Origin: Antedon mediterranea
Lineage: Eukaryota > Echinodermata > Crinoidea > Comatulida > Antedonidae
DNA: 64,000 nt
Assembly (NCBI RefSeq): GCF_964355755.1
Contig: NC_092679.1
Span: 21,793,432 to 21,857,431, forward strand
Reading direction: 5' to 3'
Position 1 is the stretch's first letter, and the number at the start of each line of letters is the position of its first letter. The notes under the pieces were generated by a model. The model ran no database searches. It was not told the DNA's origin and saw only the letters and a list, made by a program, of their open reading frames with translations. Below are positions 35,501 through 46,560 of this stretch, in pieces. A program made the position numbers and the translations under genes.

Positions 35501-38045
35501 CTTCTACTTTTTCTTGATACACTAGTCAACATGTGAGCATTTTTGCTTCTATCATCTTCAACAGGTTCCTGTTTTACAACAGTATTTGTGCAAGATGAAG
35601 ATGTGGTCTGAACAGAACCAGAAAAATCTTCAGAACAAGCAAGTGAGGTTGTTTGGCCTTTTATTCCAAATGCTAGTAACTGTGCCATCAGCTCTGGATC
35701 TCCAGCCATGTCTGTCATATTGCAGTCTCTTAAATTAAATAGAATATTTTGCATGTCATCATCTATTTGTCCATCAGAAGATCTTAGTGGCAATTCATAC
35801 CGCTTTCGTAATCTTTTCTGCAACCCTGAACTTATCTTCAATTTTGCAATTTCAGTTTCTTGCATGTGTTTTGATTTTGATGAACTCAATATCTGGATTA
35901 ACTTCTGCTGCAGAGGATTTTCAGTATTGTCAATCTGATTTCGTATGCCAACATGAAGTCTACTGCGAGAAGCTCCAACATTTGGCTTTAATGACTTTGA
36001 AATAGGTTTGGATGAGGATCTTTTATCAGCCTTATTTTCCTCATCTTCTTTTAGATCATCAGATTTATCAACATCATTTCTCTGACCTTCTTTATGTTGA
36101 TTAGTACTATGATCTGGTATACGTTGATTGCCGTCAGTTCTTGGACTTTGTTTATGTTGTTCAACATCAGTGCTCTGACTAGGTTCAGGCCAATCATCAG
36201 CTTTCTGGCCTGGCTTATGCTGACCAACAGCAGTTCTCTGGCCTGGTTTATACTCGTCAACAGCAGTTTTCTGACCTGGCTTATGCTGATCAACAGCAGT
36301 TCTCTGGCCTGGTTTATGCTGACCAACAGCAGTTTTCTGACTAGGTCTAAGCTGATCAACAGCAGTTCTCTGACCTGGTTTATGCTGATCAACAGCAGTT
36401 CTCTGATCTGGTTTAGGCTGATCAGCATGTCTACACTGATAACTAGAGGTATCTAACATTCTTGAAGCAACATCCTGTTTATTTGGTGTATCAATTATCT
36501 TAGAATTTTTAATAGTGCTGCAAATGGCACTTGAGGTAGAGGTGTCGGATTGTCCATGTTTAATCCTAGAACAATCTGGGTTTGCAAAACTGGAACTTCT
36601 TTTTGATATCAAGGTTTTTGTAGTATTCTTTGATGTGTCCTCTTTTCTGTTGTTAGAATCCATTAATTTTGGTTGACTGTTTTTAGAAGGATTTTTGTCC
36701 GACTTTTTTGTGGTCACAGCATCCTTCTCATATTTCGTCGATGAGACAGAGAATGAAACCTCAGTGGCAGTAGTTTTGGTTCTTTGTACATGTTTGGTAG
36801 GTGGTACATTTGACATTTTTCCAAAATGGTAAGCACTTTCTGGTGTATAAATGTCCTGAGCAAAGTGATTTTGATCATAGTTTCTTTGATAATTATATCT
36901 AGGGTAATTCATATTTTTCTGGTTTCTCCACTGTTGATAACTATAGAAATTATCTCCATGCTTCATTTGAGACTTAAATAGTGGTCCATTGTATTTATAA
37001 TGTGGATTAAACCAATTATTTCTTCTAAACTGATCATGTTGTCTTCCAAAATAATTTCTAGCATGCCTTCCTTGAGAGACTCTATTCATTCTATAGAAAT
37101 ATAAAGACGTACAGTATGTTTATTAATACTGTATTATGTAATGACAATTCCATGTACCACAGTTTACTTTTCTAACAAATGTTCAGTAAGTTGATGAACG
37201 CTATAGTGAAAGAAAACTGTTTACTGTTACTGTACAATGACCATGATGATACACAATGACTGTAATAAATTAAATGAATACAGTAAAAAAAAAGAAGGCA
37301 ACTGCAGAAAATGTTTTCTATGCAGAAACCTAGCAAGGAATATTTTAATCACATAACTGCTGATCAATCTGAATTTGAAGCATACAGTAGTTTTATATTG
37401 CGTTTTTTAGTAAATCTTTTTAAAAATGCGTAGCAAGTGTTTTGTTGCCAAAATTGGCTATGCTACAACGCTGAATGCTTTCCCTGACTAGTGTCACCAT
37501 ACCTTTCCGTCCTTCTTAACTCCCTTCTTTCAGCTTCTTTCTTTGCTGCTGCTTCTTGCTTTGCTAATTTATCCGCCTCTAATTTTGCAGCGAGTGCTTT
37601 TTCTTTGCGTCGCTCTAAAACATCTTTGTGCTGTTGACCAATCAAATGTTTTAAGTATTCACCAATGTTGCAGGATTCAAAATTGCAAAGTCGACAATGA
37701 TGTAAAAACCTATTAGAGAACATAATTTATTATTATTAACAAGAATTTATAACAGTACCAGCATGATGAATTAAAATATCTATATTAAGCTATTCGAGTA
37801 ATATTTCGCTCTTCGAGGAGAAAGGGCTATTTTCGGTTTATCCAAATAAGCTAGGCAGGAAATAGACCGAGTATTATTAGCATTGTATCTAACCTTGGGT
37901 ATTTTTTCTCCATCTGATTGTGATGAAGTGCAGACCATTGATGGTCAAAAAACTGCATTTCAGTTGGATAATCCAAGGAGCAGACTTCGCAAAAGAGTTT
38001 AGATGGTTGAGGATCCTTGCCATTATCTTGATCAGGTTTATCCAT
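26569..38045 (-). CDS. ZNF106: ZNF106-type zinc-finger / beta-propeller protein, complete, 15 exons
   Basis: Exons from 5': 38045-37894, 37709-37503, 37090-33757, 33444-33393, 33193-32020, 31629-31479, 30855-30739, 29810-29694, 29357-29175, 28935-28873, 28413-28294, 27998-27889, 27719-27653, 27085-26945 and 26631-26569. All 14 junctions keep frame, giving 2016 residues. Domains: two matrin-like C2H2 fingers (C19, C22, H35, H41; C56, C59, H72, H78), a long disordered region, a coiled coil led by LLDISVREESLHQELK (about 1187-1249), a lysine/serine-rich linker with an internal 50-residue duplication, a WD40-like propeller (about 1641-1930, for example DNIIRAYNIQTGNLEARYVG) and two C-x4-C fingers (C1948/C1953/H1965/H1969; C1979/C1984/H1997/H2001). 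The order and the LLxISxREEExL helix identify ZNF106, a nuclear RNA-associated protein. Weak points: intron 6 uses a GC donor, and the exon 12 donor GTACCC is poor. Vertebrate ZNF106 is of similar length. Confidence 0.93.
26765..26912. mobile_element. family A MITE in the last ZNF106 intron
   Basis: Inverted ends GCTCTGTCTACACTATCAAA and ...GATAGTGTAGACAGAGC, about 148 bp. It lies 32 bases from the donor of exon 14. Confidence 0.82.
27383..27439. repeat. 19-bp unit repeated three times exactly
   Basis: GTTATAAGGTCAATCGGGT occurs three times in tandem without change, in ZNF106 intron 13. A 13-base C run lies at 27337-27349. Confidence 0.9.
28140..28243. mobile_element. degraded family A relative
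   Basis: TATCAAACTTTCTGAG, TGATGTCATATCACTACCAT and a second ATATCACTACCAT match family A interiors, but the outer ends are gone. In ZNF106 intron 11. Confidence 0.5.
28632..28682. mobile_element. end fragment of a family B element
   Basis: TTTATTGTTCATG, then TTTTTTGGGGGACAATAC, is the inverted complement of the family B left end at 1106. In ZNF106 intron 10. Confidence 0.5.
30051..30598. mobile_element. family B element, 548 bp, in ZNF106 intron 7
   Basis: TTAAAGATGTATTGTCCCTT is a 20-base perfect terminal inverted repeat at 30051 and 30579-30598. No open frame of note is present. The interior shares ACTTTAAGTCGAAAATTTG-like words, also mirrored near the right end. It is the best full copy of family B in the window. 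Confidence 0.78.
31049..31100. mobile_element. family A end fragment
   Basis: TTTGTCTACACTCGACTGTC, then AAACTAGTTTGACAAAAAGT: one terminal region only, in ZNF106 intron 6. Confidence 0.5.
34030..35600 (-). repeat. ZNF106 coding repeats with SUMO-acceptor-like and SUMO-binding-like motifs
   Basis: About 12 diverged units of roughly 40-50 residues in exon 3. The most conserved core is VVIKEEPVDIVDDDNPTAQM, followed by a segment with VSRK, a short basic linker and SSCPPAVTSLP. Five units keep a psi-K-x-E acceptor (VKQE, IKEE three times, IKAE). Others have lost the Lys or the Glu (IKEK, INEE, IEEE). Nearly all keep a hydrophobic-acidic core such as VDIVDDD, VEILDDE or VKILND. The motifs are seen directly; the modification is inference. 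Confidence 0.85.
36110..36425 (-). repeat. 11-residue coding repeat in ZNF106
   Basis: A 33-bp unit encodes DQHKPGQRTAV and variants (GQHKPGQKTAV, DEYKPGQRTAV, DQLRPSQKTAV). About eight good copies are followed by eroded ones, at about residues 341-450. The region is low-complexity and disordered. Confidence 0.88.
37807..37868 (+). repeat. family D 65-bp repeat, copy 1
   Basis: GCTCTTCGAGGAGAAAGGGC, then TAT, then TTCGGTTTATCC, in ZNF106 intron 1, 25 bases from exon 1. The same unit is at 48554-48615 (reverse) and 49814-49880. Confidence 0.75.
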
Positions 38046-39263
38046 AATTTCAAGTTTTGGTATTTAACTCAATTTCTAATGTGTATCTTCATGGAGAAAC
38101 TGTTGGTGTTTAAAAATAGTACAAATGAGGATGACACATGTTAGCTTCTATACTTAACAGATATTTATTTGGCCATCTAAATGTATAAAAAACATTACAA
38201 CTAGGCCTACTTTATACAATACTAGTAACTACTGTTAGGTTACTGAAAATAGAATAGAAGAGAGAAGTTAGAATATTACTATTAAAGTTGCAGATTACTA
38301 CTTGCTAATACTAGGCTAATTCTCTAGTTTCACTCTGCTGAACAGACCAGCCTAGTGCTAGATATAGTATAGTAATACTCCTAGGCTAGGCCTGTACCTA
38401 GCCCTCTAGTACTACTCTTCTCTAGCTATTCAGCTAAGCTAATTCTACTACAGTACAGTAGACAGTAACAAAACATACACAGTACAGTGTATGTAGCAAG
38501 CTAGCTAGTATACTAACGACACGATTTAACAATTGAAGAGATTACAAAATATATTTGGCCAGTATGTAGCGCATTTATTATGGGAAGCATTAACTAAATA
38601 ATAAAAACATACTAGGGCCTATTAAATAATGTGATTATTATTAATTATTATTAGCAAAACATTCCCCGCATGCTCGTCGCCTTAGCTTTTTCATTCACTG
38701 GCTTTTTCAAGTTTAGAGTGTGGTCAAAGGTTAGTTTGTTGTATTATGTTGTAGCCTGCTAAATCCATCCGCTTCATGGTCCTACAGTACAGTACAATAC
38801 AGTTGACAATATTTTTTAATTTTAAATCCATTTTTTAGGATTAAATATAGTACACAACTTCAAAGTGGGATTGCCAATAAATGATTGGCAGGTAGCGGAG
38901 GCCTAATTTATTTATTATTTATTAGGAGCGGAAACAGGAAATCAAAAAGGCCAACAGTTAAGTAGAAGTAAAAAAAAAACCACTAAAACTAATAATAGGC
39001 CACTAGTCTACTGTTTAGTATAGTGAGTAAAATCATGGTTGATAAAGAATCAATGAATACAAATTATTATTTAGAAACACAACAATTAGATTAAATACTT
39101 TAAAAAATTGTCATTTTAATATCCAATGTCACTGAATAGGAAGACTACAAGAAAAATATTGGCCTAGTTTTGATTTACTGTACAGTATTTAGGATTTTTA
39201 GAGATAGTCTGGAAAAAAAGTCTATTATCAAAACAGGGCGGAAGTAGATTGATTGGTCGTCTG
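38046..39263. other. divergent intergenic region between ZNF106 and SNAP25
   Basis: Holds the ZNF106 upstream region and the SNAP25 promoter side. It is rich in CTAGGC/CTACTAG words between 38200 and 38520. No exon was recognised. Confidence 0.5.
39252..39256 (-). promoter_or_regulatory. inverted CCAAT box upstream of SNAP25
   Basis: ATTGG in the context GATTGGTCG, just before the GC-richer leader. The position would suit a core-proximal NF-Y site; this is inference from the motif alone. Confidence 0.35.
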
Positions 39264-39385
39264 CTGTAAGTGTGCAGCCGAGCGGAAAACGTCTGATCGA
39301 AAGAAAAAGAGCGAAACTAAACGAAGGTGCGCTCAACTAAAAACATAAATAGACATTAAGATTTTATCGACCATATCTGATTAAG
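39264..39385 (+). other. SNAP25: probable SNAP25 5' UTR exon
   Basis: A GC-richer leader (CGAGCGGAAAACG and GAGCGAAACTAAACG words) ends in ...GATTAAG at a GTAAGT donor (39386). The next exon on this strand begins at 41372 after TGTTGGCAG and carries the SNAP25 start codon. The 5' boundary is not visible; 39264 is arbitrary. Confidence 0.5.
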
Positions 39386-41371
39386 GTAAGTCCTACATCT
39401 TAGATTTATTTATATAGATACATTAGTTATGTTTGTGTACAGCCTAGCATCGAAATTAATTTCTTTGCTTTTGGTTATTTTACTTTTCGGAGGAGTATGC
39501 TAGGCCGGCTGACTGACTGTGCTACTGGACTGCTGCAGCAGTGAGTGACAGTTTATTTTTTACGTGACCTGTACGTACACACCTACTCCTCGAGAAACCA
39601 CCTGTCCTCCAAATCTAGGCCTAGCCTAGGCTAGGTAGGCCTGCTATTAGTATTACAGTGTTTTGATTAAAAAACTTTAACCACCTGCTTGTATGTCGAA
39701 TCCAAATGTTAACAGGGGCCAGGCCTAGGATAAAATTTATCGTGGATATCGTAGGATCAGACAGTCACATAAAAAGTAACACATAATTATAAATCCCACA
39801 AATGGATGATTTTAGTTTTAGACAGGCCCTACTGTACTATGCCTATTTCTATTTCCCGCACACTGTTCTGTTCGCGAATTTCACATACTGTAGCCTATAG
39901 ACTTAGGCCTAGCCTAGGACCACTCCAATCCATGTTCAATGTTTCCAAAAAAAGATAATGATAATATCTATTAAAAAAAGGATTCAAAACTGTAATGCGT
40001 CCGATTTTTAATGCATTTATTGGTGAAATACACATTGCATTTCAATATATTTTGTCAATAAAAATGCTGTAATGTAATAGTAATACTGTAATTATGTAAC
40101 TTTACTACTGTAGTGTACTGTATGAGTACCCTAAACTATAAAATTACTGTACTAGGTATATATGATTGAGTATAAGTCCCAGGGTGGTGGGTACTTGGAT
40201 TTTCATAACATTTTGATTTACCAAAGAACGTCTTGTGTTTGAATAAAAGAGCTTAGATTAGACGATACTCAGTTATAATATACTGTACACAGTAAAGAGT
40301 AAAGTCCTTTTGAGGATAATGATTTGTATAGTAGTGCTTCTTGATTGATCTAGACAGATTGAAGAAACTAAGATTTTCTCAAGAATTTTTCCATTTTTGA
40401 AATTCAAATTTTATATATTAAAATTGTGTACTGTAAAGAAAGTTTTAAAACAATAAACATGTACATGATTTCATTTGTACAATACAGTCAGTAGAGAACT
40501 ACTGTGCAGTACTTAGGCACTCAGGCATACTGTACTTTAAGATCAATAATTGGTCCATGAATGAATGATTCTAACTCATCTTATAAGATTAGCCATGCGA
40601 GTCTACCATAATTTCTCGCAATTTGTTTTCGATTGATTATCTGTGATCAATTGAAATCAATATTCAACTGTGAAGGAAATCAGATTGAAATTCACAAATT
40701 CATTGCAGATGCGACTAATTTGCCACAATAATACAGTAGGCCTTATATAGTAGTTTTGATTATTTTTCAAGTAAAACTTTTAAAATTTGATGTTGAATAA
40801 AAACATAAACATAAATTTCAACCATCTGATAATACTGTATGAAACATGACAGCTTTTATTTTTCGAATAATTTTTTTTTTACAAAAGAATAGGGATTTTA
40901 CTTACTAATTTCAACTATTCCCCCACTGATTAAAAAAGTGTTTATTTCAACAAAATCATGTTAACACAAATAAAATCTTAAAAAGGATAAAACATGAGGG
41001 AAAGTATCGATAATGGTTAAATTTGTCTATACAAACAAGCTGTCATATTTTGTACATTAACTTTAAAAATAAATATATTATAATTTTATTTCTTTTGCAG
41101 GCTAAATAAAATTATTTTTCAAACTGCAGAACCATGCTTTAACCTCTGTATACACTATCAAACTTTATCTGACAAAAAAATGTGATGTGCCCATACAGTA
41201 TATGGACATGATGATGTCATATCACTTCACACATATATTTGGGCGTATCACTACCATATTTGGACACATCACACTGTTTTTCAAACTAGTTTGATAGTGT
41301 AGAAAGAGCTTTAGTTATGCCTTTGATTTCATTTTATTATTGATTTCTAATATATATTTTTCTGTTGGCAG
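39386..41371 (+). other. SNAP25 intron in the 5' UTR
   Basis: AT-rich non-coding DNA. A family A MITE sits at 41139-41313, 58 bases before the acceptor. Confidence 0.5.
41139..41313. mobile_element. family A MITE near the SNAP25 coding exon
   Basis: Left end CTCTGTATACACTATCAAAC, right end AGTTTGATAGTGTAG then AAAGAGCTTTA. The interior has GGACATGATGATGTCATATC. About 175 bp, the longest copy. Confidence 0.78.
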
Positions 41372-41458
41372 GCTATTGGAGCCAAATAGATTTACTGTAG
41401 CTGATTGTACTTAGTGTTTTCTTATCGGTGCTCCTAATATTCCACCCTTTCATTAATA

Positions 41459-41536
41459 ATGGCAATGGACGAAGATAACGCGATGAGGTCAGAGCTGGAG
41501 GAGTTACAGCGTAAAGCTGATGCGACCACTGATGAG
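41459..41536 (+). CDS. SNAP25: SNAP-25 first coding exon, partial
   Basis: 26 residues, MAMDEDNAMRSELEELQRKADATTDE, then a GTAAGA donor in phase 0. This corresponds to the SNAP-25 N-terminus ([20 protein letters not shown]... in vertebrates, recalled) up to the conserved exon boundary before SLESTRRM. SNAP-25 supplies the Qb and Qc SNARE helices for vesicle fusion at the plasma membrane; this exon is the start of the Qb helix. The exon begins at 41372 and has an 87-base 5' UTR part. No following SNAP-25 exon was found up to 64000, so the next intron probably exceeds 22 kb. Confidence 0.92.
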
Positions 41537-43809
41537 GTAAGAACAATGTTTATTGATCTTGGTTCACAAAGAAGTTATGTCTAGTTAAATTTCAACCAGT
41601 ACGGTACTGGTTGAAATTTTCTTTCTCTTGTCATCCAAGTGTTACCATAGCTTTTCTTGTATTGACAAGCATATTTACACTACAGTACATTACAACTTTA
41701 AAATGATACAGTGCATATCCAGTATTATTAATTGAATAAAGTATAAAACACCAGTATTTACAGTTAATTAAATTGTAGATAATAATGCAAATCAGTATAA
41801 AAAAATCATTCTTGATTGGCCATCTTAATTAACTAGACATTATTTTATGTGAACCATGGCATTAATATTTGCCAAATACTCATAAGCAAAGTCTGATGCC
41901 GTGCAAGTACAAACAGCAAGCTACAGTAGAGTGAATGGTTCACGTATTCACTTTCAAGGTTGATTAAAATTGCTCTTTAAAAAGATATTTAATTAAACTG
42001 AAATAACATGTTCAATGTAGGCCTATTGTACGTTGTATTGTTACTGTAGGTATACAATTTACTGGATGAGCATTGGAGAATCTCATTATTAAACATACCA
42101 GTCGTAACAGAATGTCTCAGTATTTACGATTAAATCTACAGTATAGTGTAACCATACAAATGTGTGTCAAACACCACCTAAATGCCCAATTACAATCTTA
42201 GAATCAACCGAAGATAAAGAAAGAAATAATGGTACACCGTACTGTACTCCTGTTTTTTTTTTATGGACTGAAGAAATGTGAAATAAAATAAAAAGTATAT
42301 AAATATATAAACTGTATTGATTCAATTTTTATTCTGCTGGTCATGTACAGTAGGCTATTGCCAACGTCTAATTTGTTGTACTAAAATAATAAATATAGAG
42401 AGTACACCACCACCGCTAGTACGTTTACCTGTTTTTTTATGCGAGGGGGTGTTAAACAATCAGTCTATGTTTGTGTACAGTTACCTTTACCAGTAAACAT
42501 GGTCAAGTGGATGTTAAATATTAAATTCTATACAGCTTAAGATGGATATCATTCTGCTGATTAAGTGATGTCACTCTCCGGTCATTTAATGACAAAAGTA
42601 CTATACTGTACATGCTTACAGAGTATGCTGTTTTTCTATGTTGACCATATTTGACCTCGTAGTATATAATAATCATAATATTCCAGTATTAACTGAGATC
42701 ATCATACATGATGACATAATGATGGCGAAGTTTATGATACAGATATTTGATATACAGTAGATCCAGTTGTTAGGGCAATCTGACTGTAATCCCACCTCTT
42801 GTACAGTAAGTTTTACTACTGTAGATTCTGTAGCCAGACCCTATAAGATTATACTATAGTTAGGTCAAATACAGTATTACAACAGTATATTCACGGAGAA
42901 AGTATTTAAAATGAATTATTAGAATAATTCCTCCATCCTATACTACCATATTATAAAATTTCCCAGAGAAAAATTGAAAAAAAAATGAATTGTGTTAAAT
43001 AGAGAAATTACTTTAGAAAAAAAATTTATTCTACAGTATGAGATGAGAAGATACTTTGAGTTATTAGCATAATGTCAGTTGGGTCAATCTTTTATAATTG
43101 TTTAATTGTTTATTATCAGTGTTACCCCTTTGTGCAACAGTCTTCAATGGAACAATAAAAGCAGCAAAAAGCACAACACTGTATCAATATTTTGTTGAAA
43201 TAATAATATATATATGGCATCTAAAAGGTGCCCTTCCAAAAAATTGACCACAGCGCCATACACACATCAATTCATAAAATGATAAATCTTAAAATTACAT
43301 TCATTAAAACTTGTGCAGCAATAGATACAAATTTTACTACTATATACTGTGCCTGTACATGTCATCATGTAGGAGTAATATTAGATGTTGTGATTGATTT
43401 GAGACATTATGATGTTACTTAAGAAGATGTAAAATGCAACAAAATATATTAACATAATTCCGTTGTTGAAAGCGTAAAGTACTTAAATAGTAGTAGTACA
43501 AAATGTGTAATATAATCTTACAATATTTCTATTGTTCATCATTGAGTAAATATCAGATTTACAAGTTAATCTTCATTGTCTATACATAATGTGTGGTGTT
43601 TTGTGTGAAAGTGGGTTGGGTTGTTATGCCATCAAGTACAGTGTAAAATATATTTTTTGTTCCTGGCCTATATGAAAGGATTAAACTATTGGTATATTCA
43701 AGCAAGTTTTTGTATTTTGTACAAAATAATTCCATTTATTATTGTGACTACTGTATCACTATATTATGTTCATTTTTCGTCTATCGCCCAAAATATTTTA
43801 TGCCTCACT

Positions 43810-43852
43810 TATAGAGTATCACGGTGTGACGTCAGCACCGTGATACTCTATA
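43810..43852. repeat. perfect 17-bp hairpin with a CRE in the loop
   Basis: TATAGAGTATCACGGTG and CACCGTGATACTCTATA pair perfectly. The 9-base loop is TGACGTCAG and contains TGACGTCA (43827-43834), the palindromic CREB/ATF consensus. Confidence 0.85.
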
Positions 43853-45627
43853 CATGGCTATTTCTCATGCATTCATAAAAAATATTCAGAAAAACATTAT
43901 TTTAAAATTAACTTGCCTATTTTAAAGGAAAAATAGCATAGGACTACATTTGAGCATAATTAGCCTAGGCCTATGTTTATTTGTATTTTAATTATGGTTG
44001 AGGTTAAGTAGTACAAGAAAGCCAGACTTATTCGACAAAAAATTAAACATAGAGGGCGTATTTTGCGATTATTTTGAGTTATTATCTCTGCTATCTTTTC
44101 TGGCTGTTTTACTTTATCGTTTTAATTAAACTTTTCGCTTTTTTTTTTGTATCTCCATTGAGATCCAGCCACTGATACCCTCAGTAATTTGCCTTGGGAG
44201 TTATTAGAACATAGATACAATTTTATTTTAATGTCTCATGCATTGGCCACTGAAAAAGTTGGCATGTATGTACTGTACAATACATATTTTTTGTTAATGA
44301 ATTGATATCACCAGAACTAGGCCTGCAGTACGATTGTTTAACAACAAACACTATTTCTTTCCTAAAGATTGCATGCACTTATGTTGTACACATAATTTAT
44401 TTTGAAATCGATAGTTTGGCTATAATACGGTAGGCATACTTTGCATCATTCTTTTTTTGTTTTCATTGTAATACATTATGTTAAGCATAATAACATGTAG
44501 AATGTATGAATCTGTTCAGCTTATAGCATTATTAAACTTAGTTTTAATTACTGTACAATGACGGATATACTGTAGTAATTGTAGGCCTATAATATTCAAT
44601 CCTAATCACATACAGTACTTGCATAGTACTCTGTATACTCCTATTATTAATAATAGAGCTTCCTTTAATTTTAGTGTTTCCCTATTTCATAATACACTGT
44701 ACATATGTGTGTAGTATAAAATGCAAAGATCAAAATTCATGGACCAATCATTATGCAGTATTCACTCCTAGGAATAATGAGAAACAATGTCGTTCACGTT
44801 GCTGTATACAATAGCTAGTCATGCGCTAAATATACTCCTATATTAATATTTATATTAAATGTACTGTGTTACACAATATTAATAATAATAAAATTAGGGT
44901 AAATGTAATTTTTTTTTCATTACTTACAAATATACCTGTAGAATAATCTATATAATTGTAAAATCAAAACTACTGTACGTTAAGGTATAAATCATGACTT
45001 ATTTGAAATATTTTAAGTTAATTAATCTTAACAGAATGCGAAATATTTATGTGTTTATAGCATTTGATATTCAAAAGAAATGGAAAATGAAATAACAGTA
45101 ATTATTGACACCTGTTTGAACCATGGGATACATAATTACTCCATGACTACTAATAGCAATAGTGATTAACAATATTAACGTGTTTTTTATCATGCATATT
45201 ATAAATTTTCCTCTGATTTCGATTACAGTAGTATTGAGATCCCATGTTTATATACCGTACTGCATAACCGGAAAATGTCAATATTTGCAATGATGGTGTA
45301 CATAGATTCACACAGTATTTAGTATCAGTATCACTGTCACTGACCATCTACAGTAGTTATATTGGTAAAATCAAAAAAAAAAATGTTAATATTTTCCTGT
45401 GATGTAAACCATTACATTTTTGTTAATGTCGGCTTTAAAATAATGTACTGTATTGTCTTTCAAAACTAAAGAAAATAAAGAAAGATGATTTGTAGGTTTA
45501 ATACTTTTCACTGAAGTGAAAGAATGAACATTGTATTTTGCTCATTATAAAAAATACAAGCTAAACTGTTATTGTACAGTGTACATTCAACCATATCCCT
45601 GTTGTCTCCCAAACAATGGGCTTTAAA

Positions 45628-45735
45628 CTGTTAAATAATCAATTTCTTTTTTTTTTTAATTAGTGTACGGTCATTTTTTTAATCCAATTTTTGGTCAAAG
45701 TGAATAATTACTATGTGTAACAATATTACAATAAA
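45628..45735. mobile_element. family B half copy
   Basis: TTTTTGGTCAAAGTGAATAA and the neighbouring T-rich stretch match the right part of the copy at 1106-1396. Confidence 0.5.
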
Positions 45736-46199
45736 ATGGCCTTTTCAACATGAAATTTTGTTTTAGTTTTACTGTTATTACATAATGGTTGCATTTGTCG
45801 CAATCAACTACTGTATATTTCATAATGTTTGCCAATTGCTAATGATTCTGTACATTTTACCACAACATTCAGTTGTATCAGTGTACCCGTATTATGCCAT
45901 TAAATGTTTTACTATTTGGAAATAGATTTAACAGTGTAATTTTATTTTCCGATTTCAAATGTCAAATGATAATAAATTGTAACGTTTCTTTCTGAAAAGG
46001 TCACGTGAATTTCACTGTAATTAAGAACCCTGTCTATCGGTTAAAGGAATAATACATTAAAGACACCTTCCCTACAATTTGTGACGTTTTGTAAAAATAA
46101 TACATATATATTACTTTAAAAACATTAAACCATGTCATTTCTTGTCTTACGTTTTATGGTAAATTATGATAAAAAATGAGAAACAATGCACTACCTAAG

Positions 46200-46560
46200 G
46201 AGTGTGTACCTATGTAGCTCGCGGCGATCGACCTCTCGTGGACGGTCTTAGGCCTAGCCTAGCTAGGCTTAGTTTTGTAGGCCTAGCTGGTAAACATCGG
46301 TAACGTACGAACATCGTACGCTAGCTATATACCTAGCCTGAAGTTGTATAGTTGCTGCATTAATTGTCTTTCTATTTTTGCCAGACTCCGTTGATACAAA
46401 TTGGGGAAAACTCGGTATTTTCGCTGAAAAGTTAGGAGTCTTCCATTTGTTTTGGCCTCACGATCGATCGAAAAGTGGGCGAATTACAGGTGAAAAACAA
46501 AAATATCAATCCGCGCGCAATGCATTGTGGGATTTATAGCGGGCCGCTATAATTATTAGA
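46200..46560. promoter_or_regulatory. CpG-containing block, candidate promoter
   Basis: GCGGCGATCG, ACGATCGATCG, CCGCGCGCAATG and GCGGGCCGC are concentrated here, within a region otherwise poor in CpG. GCATTGTGGGAT (46522-46533) resembles the ZNF143/STAF-type promoter word. No exon was found on either side. Confidence 0.3.
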
